A DNA stretch of 64,000 nt from Microbacterium sp. 10M-3C3 (GTDB lineage Bacteria; Actinomycetota; Actinomycetes; Actinomycetales; Microbacteriaceae). Shown here one piece after another: positions 54,971 to 63,967 of the stretch (position 1 is its first letter; each line of letters begins with the position of its first letter). A program made the translations under genes and the position numbers. The stretch covers positions 868,001 through 932,000 of the forward strand of contig NZ_CP034245.1 in assembly GCF_003931875.1 (NCBI RefSeq), in the 5' to 3' direction. Under the pieces are notes generated by a model that saw nothing but the letters and a program-made list of their open reading frames with translations, did not search any database and had not been told where the DNA came from.

Positions 54971-54976
54971 TAGAGT
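54971..54976 (+). promoter_or_regulatory. -10 element placing the ABC ATPase gene as leaderless
   Basis: TAGAGT ends 7 nt before the ATG at 54984. Confidence 0.45.
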
Positions 54977-54983
54977 GGACGGC

Positions 54984-55910
54984 ATGTCCCAAAGCGGAAT
55001 CGTCGTCGAGGGGGTGCGACGTTCCTTCGGCGGGGTGCAGGCGGTGCGGAACGTGACGCTTCACGCCCAGGCTGGGCGCGTGACCGGCCTCGTGGGCCCC
55101 AACGGAGCCGGCAAGACCACGCTGCTCCTCATGCTCGCCTCGCTGCTCGCGCCCGACGAGGGCAGCATCCGCCTCGAGGGTGTCGACCCCGTCGCCGACC
55201 CGGCGCCGGCACGCGCGCTGCTCGGCTGGATGCCCGACACTCTCGGCGCGTGGCCGTCGCTGACTGCGCGCGAGACGCTCGCGACGACCGCGCGGCTTTA
55301 CGGCATGTCGGCGGCGGATGCGGCGACGCGCGCCGACGCGCTCCTCGCCGACGTCGGGCTCGCCGAGCTGGCGACGTCGCCGGCGCGTGTGCTGTCGCGC
55401 GGGCAGAAGCAGCGGCTCGCGCTCGCCCGCGCGCTCGTGCACGATCCGCGTGTGCTGCTGCTCGACGAGCCTGCCTCGGGCCTGGACCCGCAGGCGCGCA
55501 TCGATCTGCGCGTCACGCTGCGACGGCTCGCGGCGGAGGGGCGCACGGTGCTCGTGTCCAGCCACGTGCTGAGCGAGCTCGAGGAGGTCGTCGACGACGC
55601 GGTGTTCCTCGTCGCGGGCGAGACGGTCGCGGCCGACCGGGTGGCGCAGGCGGCCGCGCAGGGGCGGTCGTGGCGCATCCGCACCATCGGCGACGCGGAT
55701 GCCGCAGGCGTCGCGCGCGCCCTCGGGCGCACGACGGATGACGTCACCGCCGACCGTCGCGACGTGCTCGCCGTCTTCGCGTCGGAGACGGAGGCGGCGG
55801 CGGGCCTGCGCGCACTGGTGGCCGCCGGACTCGACGTGACGGAGTTCGCGCCCGCCACGGGCGATCTCGAGCACACGTTCCTCGACCTGCGGAAGGAGCC
55901 GGACGCATGA
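54984..55910 (+). CDS. ABC-2 type exporter ATP-binding protein
   Basis: This 308-residue ATPase has Walker A GPNGAGKTT, a slightly unusual signature LSRGQKQ, Walker B VLLLDEPASGLDP and the switch SSHVLSELEEV. The C-terminal domain of about 90 residues is typical of DrrA/CcmA-like exporters. It overlaps its permease gene by 4 nt. The exported substrate is unknown. Confidence 0.92.
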   Translation: MSQSGIVVEGVRRSFGGVQAVRNVTLHAQAGRVTGLVGPNGAGKTTLLLMLASLLAPDEGSIRLEGVDPVADPAPARALLGWMPDTLGAWPSLTARETLATTARLYGMSAADAATRADALLADVGLAELATSPARVLSRGQKQRLALARALVHDPRVLLLDEPASGLDPQARIDLRVTLRRLAAEGRTVLVSSHVLSELEEVVDDAVFLVAGETVAADRVAQAAAQGRSWRIRTIGDADAAGVARALGRTTDDVTADRRDVLAVFASETEAAAGLRALVAAGLDVTEFAPATGDLEHTFLDLRKEPDA

Positions 55911-56926
55911 ACGCCGGTCGCATCCGGACGATCGTCCGACTCGAGCTCACGCAGCGGCTGCGCTCGGTCGGCTGGTACGTACTGCTCGGGATCTTCGCCG
56001 TGATCCTGCTCGTGGTCACCGGGCTCGCGATCGCCGCGTCGGCGCTCACGGCCGGCAGCGGCGGGTGGCTGTTCTCCGCGCTGATCCTCCTCGTGCTGCT
56101 CCTGGTGCTGCTCGTCACGCCGACGCTCAGCGGCAACAGCGTCAACGGCGATCGCGAGGCTGCGACGCTCGCGCCACTGCAGGTGACGCTCGCGACGGCG
56201 GGCGACATCGTCATCGGGAAGCTGCTGGCCGCGTGGATCGCGGGCCTGGCGTTCCTCATCGTCGCGGCGCCCTTCCTCGTGGTCGCTACCCTCGCGGGCG
56301 GCCTCGGCGCGGGAGCGATCGCCACGTCCCTCGGGGTGCTCGTGCTCGAGGTGGGCATCGTGGCCGCGATCGGGGTGGGACTCAGTGCGATCGTCGCGCG
56401 CCCGCTGTTCTCCGTGGCAGCCACGTACCTGGTGATCGCCGCCCTCACCGTCGGCACGCTCATCGCGTTCGGCCTCGGCACGATCACGTCGCGCGCCGAG
56501 GTGACCGTCAGCGAACGGTCGTACGACGGCACGGCGTGCGGCGACTGGCAGACCTACACGTACGAGACGCCGCGCACCGACCACGTGTGGTGGCTGCTGT
56601 CGGCCAACCCGTTCGTGGTCCTGGCCGACGCGACGCCGATCACCTACAACCAGTACGGCTCGCCCGAGAACCTCTTCGGGCAGATCTCCTACGGCGTGCG
56701 GTCGGCGCAGATCCCGCCCGACACCGACGTGCGTTACGACTACTGCGACACGGCGTCATGGGAGACCACGCCCGAAGACCTGCAGGAGCGCGTCGCCGGC
56801 ACGGCGCCGAGCTGGTTCGTGGGTCTGCTCCTGCAGCTGGTGCTGGCGGGCGGTCTGCTGGCGTGGGGATGGGCGCGCACGCGCACGCCCTCGCGCACGC
56901 TGCCGCCGGGCACGCGCATCGCCTGA
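55907..56926 (+). CDS. ABC-2 type exporter permease
   Basis: This 339-residue protein has six to seven hydrophobic helices, starting with SVGWYVLLGIFAVILLVVTG. A large extracytoplasmic loop near residues 200-285 contains two cysteines (TACGDW and YDYCDT). It is translated from an ATGA overlap with the ATPase gene, and together they form a two-gene exporter. Confidence 0.85.
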   Translation: MNAGRIRTIVRLELTQRLRSVGWYVLLGIFAVILLVVTGLAIAASALTAGSGGWLFSALILLVLLLVLLVTPTLSGNSVNGDREAATLAPLQVTLATAGDIVIGKLLAAWIAGLAFLIVAAPFLVVATLAGGLGAGAIATSLGVLVLEVGIVAAIGVGLSAIVARPLFSVAATYLVIAALTVGTLIAFGLGTITSRAEVTVSERSYDGTACGDWQTYTYETPRTDHVWWLLSANPFVVLADATPITYNQYGSPENLFGQISYGVRSAQIPPDTDVRYDYCDTASWETTPEDLQERVAGTAPSWFVGLLLQLVLAGGLLAWGWARTRTPSRTLPPGTRIA

Positions 56927-56936
56927 TGGGGCGGGC

Positions 56937-57257
56937 TCAGCCCAGCCAGTTCTCCGGCCGCGCCGCCGCGAGACCCGAGCGCGAGCTCAGCGCCCGCTCG
57001 GCCGCAGTGAGCACATCGGCCACGCGCGCATAGCGACGGGCGAGGCCGCGACCCTGCAGCCAGATCACGTCGACGTGGTCGAGCCCGCGGGCGCGCACGC
57101 ACGCGACGAGGTGGCGCGCATCGTTCTCGGGGTAGGCGGTGTCGTGGATGAGCCAGTCCTCGTCACCGATGCGGATCATGGTGAAGCGGCGCGGGGAGGT
57201 GGAGCGGGAGTCCTCCGGAGTGTCGCCGGGGGCCACGACGTGTTCGGCGATCGTCAT
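56937..57257 (-). CDS. Small protein of unknown function
   Basis: This 106-residue protein has an acidic, probably disordered start and a compact MIRIGDEDWLIHDTAYPENDARHLVACV core with alternating acidic and hydrophobic residues (shown as DEDWLIHDTAYPENDARHLV). AAAGGAGAG precedes the ATG at 57257. It lies downstream of the FAD oxidoreductase on the same strand after a 30-nt gap, and may be transcribed with it. No family recognised. Confidence 0.65.
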   Translation of the reverse strand: MTIAEHVVAPGDTPEDSRSTSPRRFTMIRIGDEDWLIHDTAYPENDARHLVACVRARGLDHVDVIWLQGRGLARRYARVADVLTAAERALSSRSGLAAARPENWLG

Positions 57258-57287
57258 CGATCTCTCCTTTCCGGGGTGGGGGTGAGG

Positions 57288-58778
57288 CTACGGTACGTCC
57301 GACCCCGGACGCCCGGTCCGGGGCTTGACTTCCGGCGAAAGGTCGGGAAGCGCGCGCGTGCCGAACTCGTGGCGGAGGGCACTGCGGGCCGCATGCCAGC
57401 CGGCCAGTCCGTGCACGCCAGGACCGGGGCTCGTCGACGCCGAGCACAGGTACACGCCGCGCGCCGGGGTGCGCCACGGGTCCGAGGTCGGCACCGGTCG
57501 CGCGATCAGCTGGCGCAGTGACGGCGCGCCGGCGGCGATGTCTCCCGCGGGGTAGTTCGGGTTCTCCGCGGCGAGGTCGACCGCGGTGCGCGAGCTCGAC
57601 GCGAGGATCACATCGCGGAATCCGGGGGCGAACCGCTCGATCTGGCGTGTGATCGCCTCCTCGCGGTCGGCCGTGCTGCCGGCCGGAACGTGCGTGTACG
57701 CCCACAGCGTGTGGGCACCCGCCGGGGCGCGGGTGCCGTCGAACAGCGACGGCTGCGCGACGAGCACGTACGGCCGGTCGGGAAGGCGCCCGCGCGTGAC
57801 GGCGTTCTCGGCCGCCGCGATCTCGCCGCGCGTGCCACCGACATGCACCGTGCCGGCCGTTGCGACCCCGGGGTCGGCCCACGGCACCGGTGCCGAAAGG
57901 GCGTAGTCGACCTTGGCGACCGCGCCGCCGTAGCGGAAGCGCTCGAGGATCGTCCGGTACCAACCGGGCAGCGCGTCGCCGGCGAGGTGCAGCAGGGCCC
58001 GCGGCGTGACGTCGAGCAGCACGGCGCGCGCCGGCGGCAGTTCCGCGAGCGAGGCCACCTCGACGCCCGTGAGGACCTCGCCGCCGTGCGCGCGGAGGTC
58101 GTCGACGAGCGCGTCGACGATCGCCTGACTGCCGCCGACCGGGATCGGCCAGCCGCGCGCGTGCGCGTGCGTGCCCAGTGCGAGTCCCGCGGCGCCGGCG
58201 GCGATGCTCGGCTGCGACAGGATCGAGTGCGCGGCGACGCCCGTCAGCAGGGCCGGCACCGCTGCATCCGTGAACCGCGCGTTCCACAGCGGCGATCCCT
58301 GCTCGAGCGCGCGCGCGCCGAACAGGGCGGCGGTGAACGGATGCCGCGGCACCCCTACGAGCGCGTCACCGGTGAATTCGGCCACGCGGTCGGCCCGTTC
58401 CACGAGCGGGCGCATGAGGCGCGCGTAGGCCCGCCCGTCCGCGCCGAGCGCGTCGGCGGTGCGGTCGAGGTCGCGGAAGGCGACGGCCGCGGGGCGCCCG
58501 TCCAGGGGATGCGCGAACGATGCCTCCGGCACCGCGAAACGCAGGCGCTCGCCGAGGCCGAACTCCCGGAAGAAACGCGACGCGAAGGCGAGCGGATGCA
58601 CCGCCGAGCACACGTCGTGCCGGAAGCCGGGGAGGGTCAGCTCGGCGGTCGACGCGCCGCCGCCGATACGGCCGGCGCGCTCGTATACGCGGACCGCAAG
58701 CCCCGCGCGCGCGAGCGTGACGGCTGCGGCGAGACCGTTGGGACCGGAGCCGACGACGACCGCATCGAGCGCCGTCAC
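57288..58778 (-). CDS. FAD-dependent oxidoreductase, phytoene-desaturase-like
   Basis: The N-terminal dinucleotide-binding motif is [20 protein letters not shown], seen as [14 protein letters not shown], followed by [12 protein letters not shown] and [11 protein letters not shown]. The C terminus has the second FAD contact [22 protein letters not shown]. The layout is that of the CrtI/PyroSox-like NAD(P)/FAD family. At 496 residues it is complete, but no carotenoid genes are nearby, so the substrate is open. It starts GTGA on the stop of an SRPBCC gene. Confidence 0.85.
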   Translation of the reverse strand: MTALDAVVVGSGPNGLAAAVTLARAGLAVRVYERAGRIGGGASTAELTLPGFRHDVCSAVHPLAFASRFFREFGLGERLRFAVPEASFAHPLDGRPAAVAFRDLDRTADALGADGRAYARLMRPLVERADRVAEFTGDALVGVPRHPFTAALFGARALEQGSPLWNARFTDAAVPALLTGVAAHSILSQPSIAAGAAGLALGTHAHARGWPIPVGGSQAIVDALVDDLRAHGGEVLTGVEVASLAELPPARAVLLDVTPRALLHLAGDALPGWYRTILERFRYGGAVAKVDYALSAPVPWADPGVATAGTVHVGGTRGEIAAAENAVTRGRLPDRPYVLVAQPSLFDGTRAPAGAHTLWAYTHVPAGSTADREEAITRQIERFAPGFRDVILASSSRTAVDLAAENPNYPAGDIAAGAPSLRQLIARPVPTSDPWRTPARGVYLCSASTSPGPGVHGLAGWHAARSALRHEFGTRALPDLSPEVKPRTGRPGSDVP

Positions 58779-59209
58779 GCCCGCCCCTCGGCGACGAAGG
58801 CCAGACGCCGGAGGGTCTCCGTGTTGCGCGCGTGCAGGAAGACGTCGAGGAGCGCCTGCGGGATCCAGCTGCCGGGGCCCGAGACGCCCTCCTCCTGCAG
58901 CCGCACGACCGAGCCCGCGCCGCGGGGCTTCACGTGGATCGTGACCCGCGCCTCGCCGACCGGCCATCCGCGGGCGAGCAGCACGAGCCGGCGCGGCGGG
59001 TCGTACTCGACCGCGCTCGTCGTGTCGTCGAGAAGGAATGGCCACGCCCCGAAGGAATGGTGCAGCCGCGAGCCGGTGCGAGGCCAGTCGTCGGCGACCT
59101 CTCTCATGCGGGCCGCGCCCACGACCCACGTGGGGAACAGCCAGCCGTCCTCGAGGACGCGGAACACGGCCTCGGGGGTGCACCTCATCTCACGCACGTT
59201 GATCGACAT
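58775..59209 (-). CDS. SRPBCC family protein
   Basis: This is a 144-residue START-like ligand-binding protein. [21 protein letters not shown] and [11 protein letters not shown] match the polyketide-cyclase/dehydrase-like branch, and [13 protein letters not shown] sits in the C-terminal strand. It precedes and overlaps the FAD oxidoreductase gene by 4 nt, so the two may act on the same hydrophobic compound. ATG 59209 is chosen because TAGCGT lies 7 nt upstream. Confidence 0.82.
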   Translation of the reverse strand: MSINVREMRCTPEAVFRVLEDGWLFPTWVVGAARMREVADDWPRTGSRLHHSFGAWPFLLDDTTSAVEYDPPRRLVLLARGWPVGEARVTIHVKPRGAGSVVRLQEEGVSGPGSWIPQALLDVFLHARNTETLRRLAFVAEGRA

Positions 59210-59216
59210 GACGCCC

Positions 59217-59222
59217 ACGCTA
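59217..59222 (-). promoter_or_regulatory. -10 element placing the SRPBCC gene as leaderless
   Basis: On the minus strand TAGCGT is followed by 7 nt and the ATG at 59209. Confidence 0.4.
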
Positions 59223-59278
59223 CGGTCGCTGGCCCGCGGCCGCGATCGGGGTTGCGCGGCCGCTCGCCGCGCGCAACG

Positions 59279-59599
59279 TCACGCGCGCGGCGCGGGAGTG
59301 GGGGAGACCGTCGACGCCTCGGAGAGGTCGACCATGATGCCGGCCGTGCCGGCAGCTTCGTTCGCCAGATGCTTCATGAGCTCGGGATCGAGCATCTCCG
59401 GCTCGGGCGAGGCGAACACGAAGCGCAGCTCGATCGCCGGCTGCAGCCAGATCGTCGAGCGGCCGGTGCCGTCACGCCATGTGAGGGTGAAACTCTCGCC
59501 GCGGCGCAGCTTCGTCGCGATCACGACCTTGATGTGGGCGAGCAGACGGTCGGGGATACGGATGGGCTCAGCGCCGCCGCCGTAGTACAGATTTCCCAA
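59279..59599 (-). CDS. DUF7882 family small protein
   Basis: This 106-residue protein matches the short Microbacteriaceae family often misannotated as an ATP-dependent DNA ligase: MGNLYYGGGAEPIRIPDRLL, then HIKVVIATKLRRGESFTLTW and STIWLQPAIELRFVF. It has no ligase motifs. It is divergent from a MarR gene, with an A/T-rich operator region between them. Function unknown. Confidence 0.8.
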   Translation of the reverse strand: MGNLYYGGGAEPIRIPDRLLAHIKVVIATKLRRGESFTLTWRDGTGRSTIWLQPAIELRFVFASPEPEMLDPELMKHLANEAAGTAGIMVDLSEASTVSPTPAPRA

Positions 59600-59660
59600 G
59601 GCGGCCTCCTTTCGCTCGTGCCTCTTGCAAGTGTACCCGTTATTTCGGAAACTTAGATAA

Positions 59661-59680
59661 AATTCTTAATGATTAGAATT
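59661..59680. promoter_or_regulatory. A/T-rich inverted repeat between DUF7882 and MarR genes
   Basis: AATTCT-N8-AGAATT (59661-59680) lies in a strikingly A/T-rich island (59640-59690) between divergent genes, the usual place of a MarR operator and overlapping promoters. Confidence 0.6.
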
Positions 59681-59729
59681 CGATAACCTGCGAAGAGTCG
59701 TGGCAAGCACGACGGATCGAGGCGGTGAC

Positions 59730-60170
59730 ATGAGCGAATTCCGGCGGCAGCCTTCGGCGCTGCGCCTCGCGCTCCTGCGCTACGTCGACGCCCGCCAGGC
59801 GTCGATCCTCCAGGCCCGCCGCGACCTGGGCGTCAACGAGCTCGACGCGCGGGCCCTGCTCTACATCTCGAGCAATCCCGGCACGCGGCCGACCGCCCTG
59901 CGCGAGTACCTGGGCATCACGTCGGCGGGGGTGACGACCCTCGTCGACCGGCTCGTGCAGCACCGCGCGGTACGCCGCGACGTCGACGAGAGCGACCGCC
60001 GCGTCAACCGGCTGACCCTCACCGTCGATCTTTCGGCGGAGCCGTGGTCGGCGCTCACGCGCTTCGACACGCAGTTCGACGCGGCGCTGGCGGAGACCTC
60101 GTGCGACGACGCCCAGCGGTTCGCGAACGCTCTCGACGCCCTGACCGCGGCCGCGTCGGCGACGCGCTGA
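59730..60170 (+). CDS. MarR family transcriptional regulator
   Basis: This 146-residue winged-helix protein has NELDARALLYISSNPGTRPT before the recognition helix ITSAGVTTLVDRLVQHRAV and a wing DESDRRVNRLTLT. ATG 59730 is chosen; a GTG ten codons upstream is an alternative. It probably regulates itself and the divergent DUF7882 gene. Ligand unknown. Confidence 0.83.
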   Translation: MSEFRRQPSALRLALLRYVDARQASILQARRDLGVNELDARALLYISSNPGTRPTALREYLGITSAGVTTLVDRLVQHRAVRRDVDESDRRVNRLTLTVDLSAEPWSALTRFDTQFDAALAETSCDDAQRFANALDALTAAASATR

Positions 60171-60174
60171 CCGG

Positions 60175-60519
60175 TCAGATGGCGTCGGGGGTGGCGTGCG
60201 CACGCGCGCGCGCCTCAAGGAAGGCGCACAGCGCCGAGATGACCATCAGCTCGGTCGCGATGCCCATGACGGTCGCGGCATTGGTCGCCGACGCCTCCGC
60301 CCGCGGCTCGAACGTGACACACCAGTCGAGCGAGCCGACCTCGACCGGCTGGATGTAGAGCTTCGTCGGCACGCTGTCGAGGGTCGCCACGACGAGCCCC
60401 GTGTCCGCGCCCTCCCCACCGTCCTGAGGCACGACGCGGACGTCGTCGGGGACGGCGTACCCCAGTGCGCGGAACTGGTCGATCCACTCCTCGAGAGTGG
60501 CGATGGTAAGAAAGGTCAT
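60175..60519 (-). CDS. Small protein of unknown function
   Basis: This 114-residue protein contains an N-terminal helix (TIATLEEWIDQFRALGY), a beta-rich middle with VPTKLYIQPVEVGSLDWCV and a C-terminal hydrophobic helix GIATELMVISALCAFLEA. Codon bias is normal for the genome. The frame stays open upstream but loses coding character before ATG 60519. It converges on the MarR gene. No family recognised. Confidence 0.6.
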   Translation of the reverse strand: MTFLTIATLEEWIDQFRALGYAVPDDVRVVPQDGGEGADTGLVVATLDSVPTKLYIQPVEVGSLDWCVTFEPRAEASATNAATVMGIATELMVISALCAFLEARARAHATPDAI

Positions 60520-60678
60520 CCTGGCCTCGGAGTCGCGCGCCGCGGGTCGACGCCATCGTTGACAGTATGCGGGGTGGCACCCCCGGTTCCCAACCGTCAA
60601 CCCCCTTCGACACCAGCGGCCCGTCGCGGTGGAGTGTGCCGGCGGCGGACAACGGGTCCGCAGGGAAGGACGGGCGAC

Positions 60679-60804
60679 ATGAGCGATCCGACAGCCGACA
60701 AGCCGAGCCAAGCCGAGGGCGACATCGGCGACGATGACATCACGGCCGCCGAGCAGGACGGTGACGATCGGGACGACGACGACATCGACGACGGCGCGGC
60801 ATGA
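60679..60804 (+). CDS. 41-residue acidic protein upstream of the alcohol dehydrogenase
   Basis: This tiny protein is about 40% Asp/Glu with a GDDDITAAEQDGDDRDDDD core. AAGGA precedes its ATG, and its stop overlaps the dehydrogenase start by 4 nt, so it may be a coupled leader peptide or a real small acidic protein. Function unknown. Confidence 0.55.
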   Translation: MSDPTADKPSQAEGDIGDDDITAAEQDGDDRDDDDIDDGAA

Positions 60805-61955
60805 GAGCGCTCGCCTACCGCGGCCCCTACCGCCTGAGGGTCGAGGACAAGCCCGACCCGCGGATCGAGCACCCCGAGGACGCGATCGTCCGCGTGGAGC
60901 TGGCGTCGATCTGCGGGTCGGACCTGCATCTGTACCACGGCCTCATCCCCGACACCCGCATCGGCCACACGTTCGGGCACGAGTTCATCGGCCGCGTCGA
61001 AGAGGTCGGCCCCGAGGTGCGGACGCTCTCCCCGGGCGACCGAGTGATGGTGCCGTTCCACATCTCGTGCGGGTCCTGCTATTTCTGTGCGCGCGGGCTG
61101 TACACCAACTGCCACAACGTGAACCCCAACGCCACCGCGGTGGGCGGCATCTTCGGCTACTCGCACACGGCGGGCGGCTACGACGGCGGACAGGCGGAGC
61201 TCGTCCGCGTGCCCTTCGCCGACGTGGGCCCGACGATCATCCCGGAGTGGCTCCACGACGAGGACGCCCTCATGCTCACGGACGCCTTCAGCACCGGGTA
61301 CTTCGGCGCGCAGCTCGGCGACATCCGCACGGGCGACACCGTCGTGGTGTTCGGCGCGGGCCCCGTGGGGCTCGCGGCCGCGCGGTCTGCGTGGCTCATG
61401 GGTGCCGGTCGGGTGATCGTGATCGACCACCTCGACGACCGGCTCGAGAAGGCGCGCACGTTCGCCTTCGCGGAGACCCACAACTACACGCACCACCGCG
61501 ACGTGGTCGTGCTGCTCAAGCGGCTCACCGACCACCTCGGCGCCGATGTCGCGATCGACGCGGTCGGCGCAGAGGCGGCGGGCAACCATCTGCAGCACGT
61601 GACGTCGTCGATGCTGAAGCTGCAGGGCGGTTCGCCGGTCGCGCTGAACTGGGCCATCGACGGGGTGCGCAAGGGCGGGACGGTGTCGGTCATGGGTGCC
61701 TACGGACCCATCTTCAGCGCCGTGAAGTTCGGCGATGCGATGAACAAGGGGCTCACGCTCCGTATGAACCAGGCGCCCGCGAAGCGTCAGTGGCCGCGGC
61801 TGTTCGAGCACATCCGCGCCGGCGTCATCTCGCCGCGCGAGCTCATCACGCACCACCTGCCGCTCGAAGACATCGTCGACGGCTACCGCATGTTCTCCGA
61901 GAAGCGCGACGGCTGCATCAAGACCGTCGTGCACATGGACGGGAAGGCCGGATGA
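60801..61955 (+). CDS. Zinc-dependent alcohol dehydrogenase family protein
   Basis: This 384-residue MDR enzyme has the catalytic zinc ligands in CGSDLHLYHG and GHTFGHEFIG, the structural zinc site CGSCYFCARGLYTNC, and the NAD-binding VVFGAGPVGLAAARSA followed by DHLDDRLEKA, where the aspartate favours NAD over NADP. A long insert (NHLQHVTSSMLK) resembles glutathione-independent formaldehyde dehydrogenase-like members. The substrate is unknown. It is coupled to small genes on both sides. Confidence 0.9.
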   Translation: MRALAYRGPYRLRVEDKPDPRIEHPEDAIVRVELASICGSDLHLYHGLIPDTRIGHTFGHEFIGRVEEVGPEVRTLSPGDRVMVPFHISCGSCYFCARGLYTNCHNVNPNATAVGGIFGYSHTAGGYDGGQAELVRVPFADVGPTIIPEWLHDEDALMLTDAFSTGYFGAQLGDIRTGDTVVVFGAGPVGLAAARSAWLMGAGRVIVIDHLDDRLEKARTFAFAETHNYTHHRDVVVLLKRLTDHLGADVAIDAVGAEAAGNHLQHVTSSMLKLQGGSPVALNWAIDGVRKGGTVSVMGAYGPIFSAVKFGDAMNKGLTLRMNQAPAKRQWPRLFEHIRAGVISPRELITHHLPLEDIVDGYRMFSEKRDGCIKTVVHMDGKAG

Positions 61956-62359
61956 TGACTGACACCCCTGAAGAGCTCCGCGGCCGCATCCCGGGGTGGG
62001 GCGCCGACGCCGACCCGGCAGACCGCCCCGCGGTGCCCCGCGAGCGGACGGATCTGCCCGAGCAGCGTCCCGGCCCGCCGACGCGCCAGCACACGGCGGG
62101 CCATCGCGAGCGCTCGATCGAGCACGCGGACCTCACCGCCGTGTTCGGGACCGCCCAGCCGCTGCACGGCGTCTCGGGTCTCGTGCGGCGCTTCGCGTAC
62201 GCACGCTACAGCGAAGCGCGCGCGGCGCACTGGCTGCTGCTGATGCTCGGTGACCGCATCGAGGCGCTGGGCGCGCGGCGGGCACGCGTCGCGCTCGTCG
62301 TCGCCGCGGTGGCGGCGATCCTCGGCGTCAGACGTAGCCTTCGAGCTGCATCCAGGTAG
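61952..62359 (+). CDS. Small protein downstream of the alcohol dehydrogenase
   Basis: This 135-residue protein has a Pro/Arg/Asp-rich N-terminal half (PERGRIPGWGADADPADRP-like, residues 5-50), then an amphipathic middle with VSGLVRRFAYARYSEARAAHWLLLMLGDRIEALG and a C-terminal hydrophobic helix VALVVAAVAAILGV, each seen in part. It overlaps the dehydrogenase stop by 4 nt. A peripheral or single-pass membrane protein is likely. No family recognised. Confidence 0.7.
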   Translation: MMTDTPEELRGRIPGWGADADPADRPAVPRERTDLPEQRPGPPTRQHTAGHRERSIEHADLTAVFGTAQPLHGVSGLVRRFAYARYSEARAAHWLLLMLGDRIEALGARRARVALVVAAVAAILGVRRSLRAASR

Positions 62360-62462
62360 CCGTGTCCATCAGCTCGCCGTACGCGTCGGACAGACCGTCC
62401 GGCGCGATCGGCGCGACGGCGTCGATGTCGGCAGGGACGGTGCCGCGCGATCCGGTGAGCAT
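62328..62462 (-). CDS. 44-residue protein of unknown function
   Basis: The reading frame MLTGSRGTVPADIDAVAPIA onward, ending in MQLEGYV, uses G or C in nearly every third codon position, the strongest sign that it is real. It converges on and overlaps by 32 bp the gene at 61952. A perfect 15-bp palindrome lies directly upstream of its ATG. No family recognised. Confidence 0.5.
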   Translation of the reverse strand: MLTGSRGTVPADIDAVAPIAPDGLSDAYGELMDTATWMQLEGYV

Positions 62463-62477
62463 TGGCACAATGTGCCA
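62463..62477. promoter_or_regulatory. Perfect palindrome TGGCACAATGTGCCA
   Basis: This 15-bp palindrome lies immediately upstream of the 44-residue gene and 120 nt before the desaturase, between divergent starts. It has the form of an operator for an unknown dimeric regulator. Confidence 0.5.
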
Positions 62478-62597
62478 CGTTCCGCGCCCCTGGGCAACAC
62501 CTGTGCAAACGCCGACGCATGCGGAAGCAAGCATCCTCCTCCACGTAGTGTCGGGCCCACGGGCCCTTCCGTCCCGTATCCCCCCGAATGGAGCCCC

Positions 62598-63710
62598 ATG
62601 ACTCTCACGTCTCCTCCCGTCGCGACGCTCGGCCCTGTCCGCCAGACCTACGCGAGCGAGAAGACTTTCCCGCCGATCGCGCGTGCCTACACACAGGTGT
62701 CGCAGATCGCGAAGGAGACCGGGCTGCTGGGGCGGGCGCCGTGGTTCTACGCCTCGGTCGCCGCCGCGATCGCCGTGGGGTTCGGCGGTGCGATCACCGG
62801 CTTCATCCTGCTCGGCGACAGCTGGTTCCAGCTCCTCATCGCCGCCGCCCTCGGCATCCTCTTCACGCAGGTCGCGTTCCTCTCGCACGAGGCTGCCCAC
62901 AAGCAGATCCTCTCGTCCGGCAAGGCCAACGAGCGGCTCTCGCGCCTCATCGGGCCGGGCCTGGTCGGCATGAGCTACGCGTGGTGGAACTCCAAGCACA
63001 CGCGTCACCACGCCAACCCGAACCGCGTCGGCAAGGACCCCGACATCGAGGTCGACACGATCTCCTTCCTCGACGAGGATGCGGCGCGCTCGCGCGGCAT
63101 CGTCCGCCTCATCACGCGCAAGCAGGGCTGGCTGTTCTTCCCGCTGCTCACGCTCGAGGGGCTGAACCTGCACTGGCTCGGCATCCGCCACCTCGTCTTC
63201 ACACGCGGGCACGTGCCCGGTCGCTTTCAGGAACTCGCGCTGATCCTCCTGCGCCTGGCGGTCGTCATCGTGCCGGTCTTCCTTCTGCTGCCCCTCGGCA
63301 TGGCCTTCGCCTTCATGGGCGTGCAACTCGCGGTCTTCGGCGTGTACATGGGAGCGTCGTTCGCCCCGAACCACAAGGGCATGCCGGTCATCGCGCCGGA
63401 GGCGAAGCTCGACTTCTTCAGCAAGCAGGTCCGCACGTCGCGCAACATCCGCGGCGGCTGGTGGGCCACGTGGCTGATGGGCGGGCTCAACTACCAGATC
63501 GAGCACCATCTCTTCCCGAGCATGGCGCGCCCGCACCTGTCCCAGGCGCGCGAGATCGTGCGCGACGCGTGCGCGACCCTCGACGTGCCATACACCGAGA
63601 CCTCTCTGCTGCGGTCGTACGGCATCGTCATCGAGTACCTCAACCGCGTCGGGCTCGCCGCTCGTGATCCGTTCGATTGCCCGACCCGCGTGGGCCTTCG
63701 CGGCGTCTGA
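62598..63710 (+). CDS. Membrane fatty acid desaturase
   Basis: This 370-residue di-iron membrane desaturase has three histidine boxes: HEAAH (97-101), HTRHH (134-138) and QIEHH (about 303-307). The QxxHH third box is typical of front-end and acyl-lipid desaturases, but no cytochrome b5 domain is attached. Four or more hydrophobic helices surround the boxes. It would introduce a double bond into membrane lipids to control fluidity. ATG 62598 follows a GGAG; a 3' terminator is present. Confidence 0.9.
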   Translation: MTLTSPPVATLGPVRQTYASEKTFPPIARAYTQVSQIAKETGLLGRAPWFYASVAAAIAVGFGGAITGFILLGDSWFQLLIAAALGILFTQVAFLSHEAAHKQILSSGKANERLSRLIGPGLVGMSYAWWNSKHTRHHANPNRVGKDPDIEVDTISFLDEDAARSRGIVRLITRKQGWLFFPLLTLEGLNLHWLGIRHLVFTRGHVPGRFQELALILLRLAVVIVPVFLLLPLGMAFAFMGVQLAVFGVYMGASFAPNHKGMPVIAPEAKLDFFSKQVRTSRNIRGGWWATWLMGGLNYQIEHHLFPSMARPHLSQAREIVRDACATLDVPYTETSLLRSYGIVIEYLNRVGLAARDPFDCPTRVGLRGV

Positions 63711-63730
63711 CGACCGGCGGCACAACAGAG

Positions 63731-63765
63731 AACGCCCCCTCCCGGCTTCGTCCGGAGGGGGCGTT
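63731..63765 (+). terminator. Desaturase terminator
   Basis: A perfect 12-bp stem AACGCCCCCTCC with an 11-nt loop lies 20 nt after the desaturase stop and between it and a convergent small gene, so it may serve both directions. Confidence 0.75.
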
Positions 63766-63783
63766 GGTCGTATGCGGAGCCTG

Positions 63784-63906
63784 CTAGAGCGGCTGGACCG
63801 AGGGGATCGCGATCGGCTTGCTGGCCGGGGCGTGCGGCGTGCCGTGCGGCTGAGGCTTGTCGTGCGCGTGGTCGTGATTCGGGGGGCGGGGAGATGTGGT
63901 GTCCAT
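63784..63906 (-). CDS. 40-residue His/Pro-rich protein
   Basis: The predicted protein has six histidines in the first 25 residues (NHDHAHDKPQPHGTPH) and a proline-rich tail ending IAIPSVQPL. Third codon positions are about 90% G/C. A well-formed promoter (TGGACA, 17 bp, TAGCGT) ends 6 nt before its ATG, which makes it the best-supported leaderless gene here. Metal binding is possible from composition only. Confidence 0.6.
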   Translation of the reverse strand: MDTTSPRPPNHDHAHDKPQPHGTPHAPASKPIAIPSVQPL

Positions 63907-63912
63907 CACCCC

Positions 63913-63918
63913 ACGCTA
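63913..63918 (-). promoter_or_regulatory. -10 element of the His/Pro-rich gene
   Basis: On the minus strand TAGCGT lies 6 nt before the ATG at 63906, with TGGACA exactly 17 bp upstream as a good -35. Confidence 0.6.
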
Positions 63919-63967
63919 GGCGCGCAACCTGGCAGTGTCCACAGGGAAGCGTCTGCGGACAGGCGCA

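Noticed and set aside
59279..59599. ATP-dependent DNA ligase
   Set aside because: That name is a frequent misannotation of this short family; no nucleotidyltransferase motif is present.
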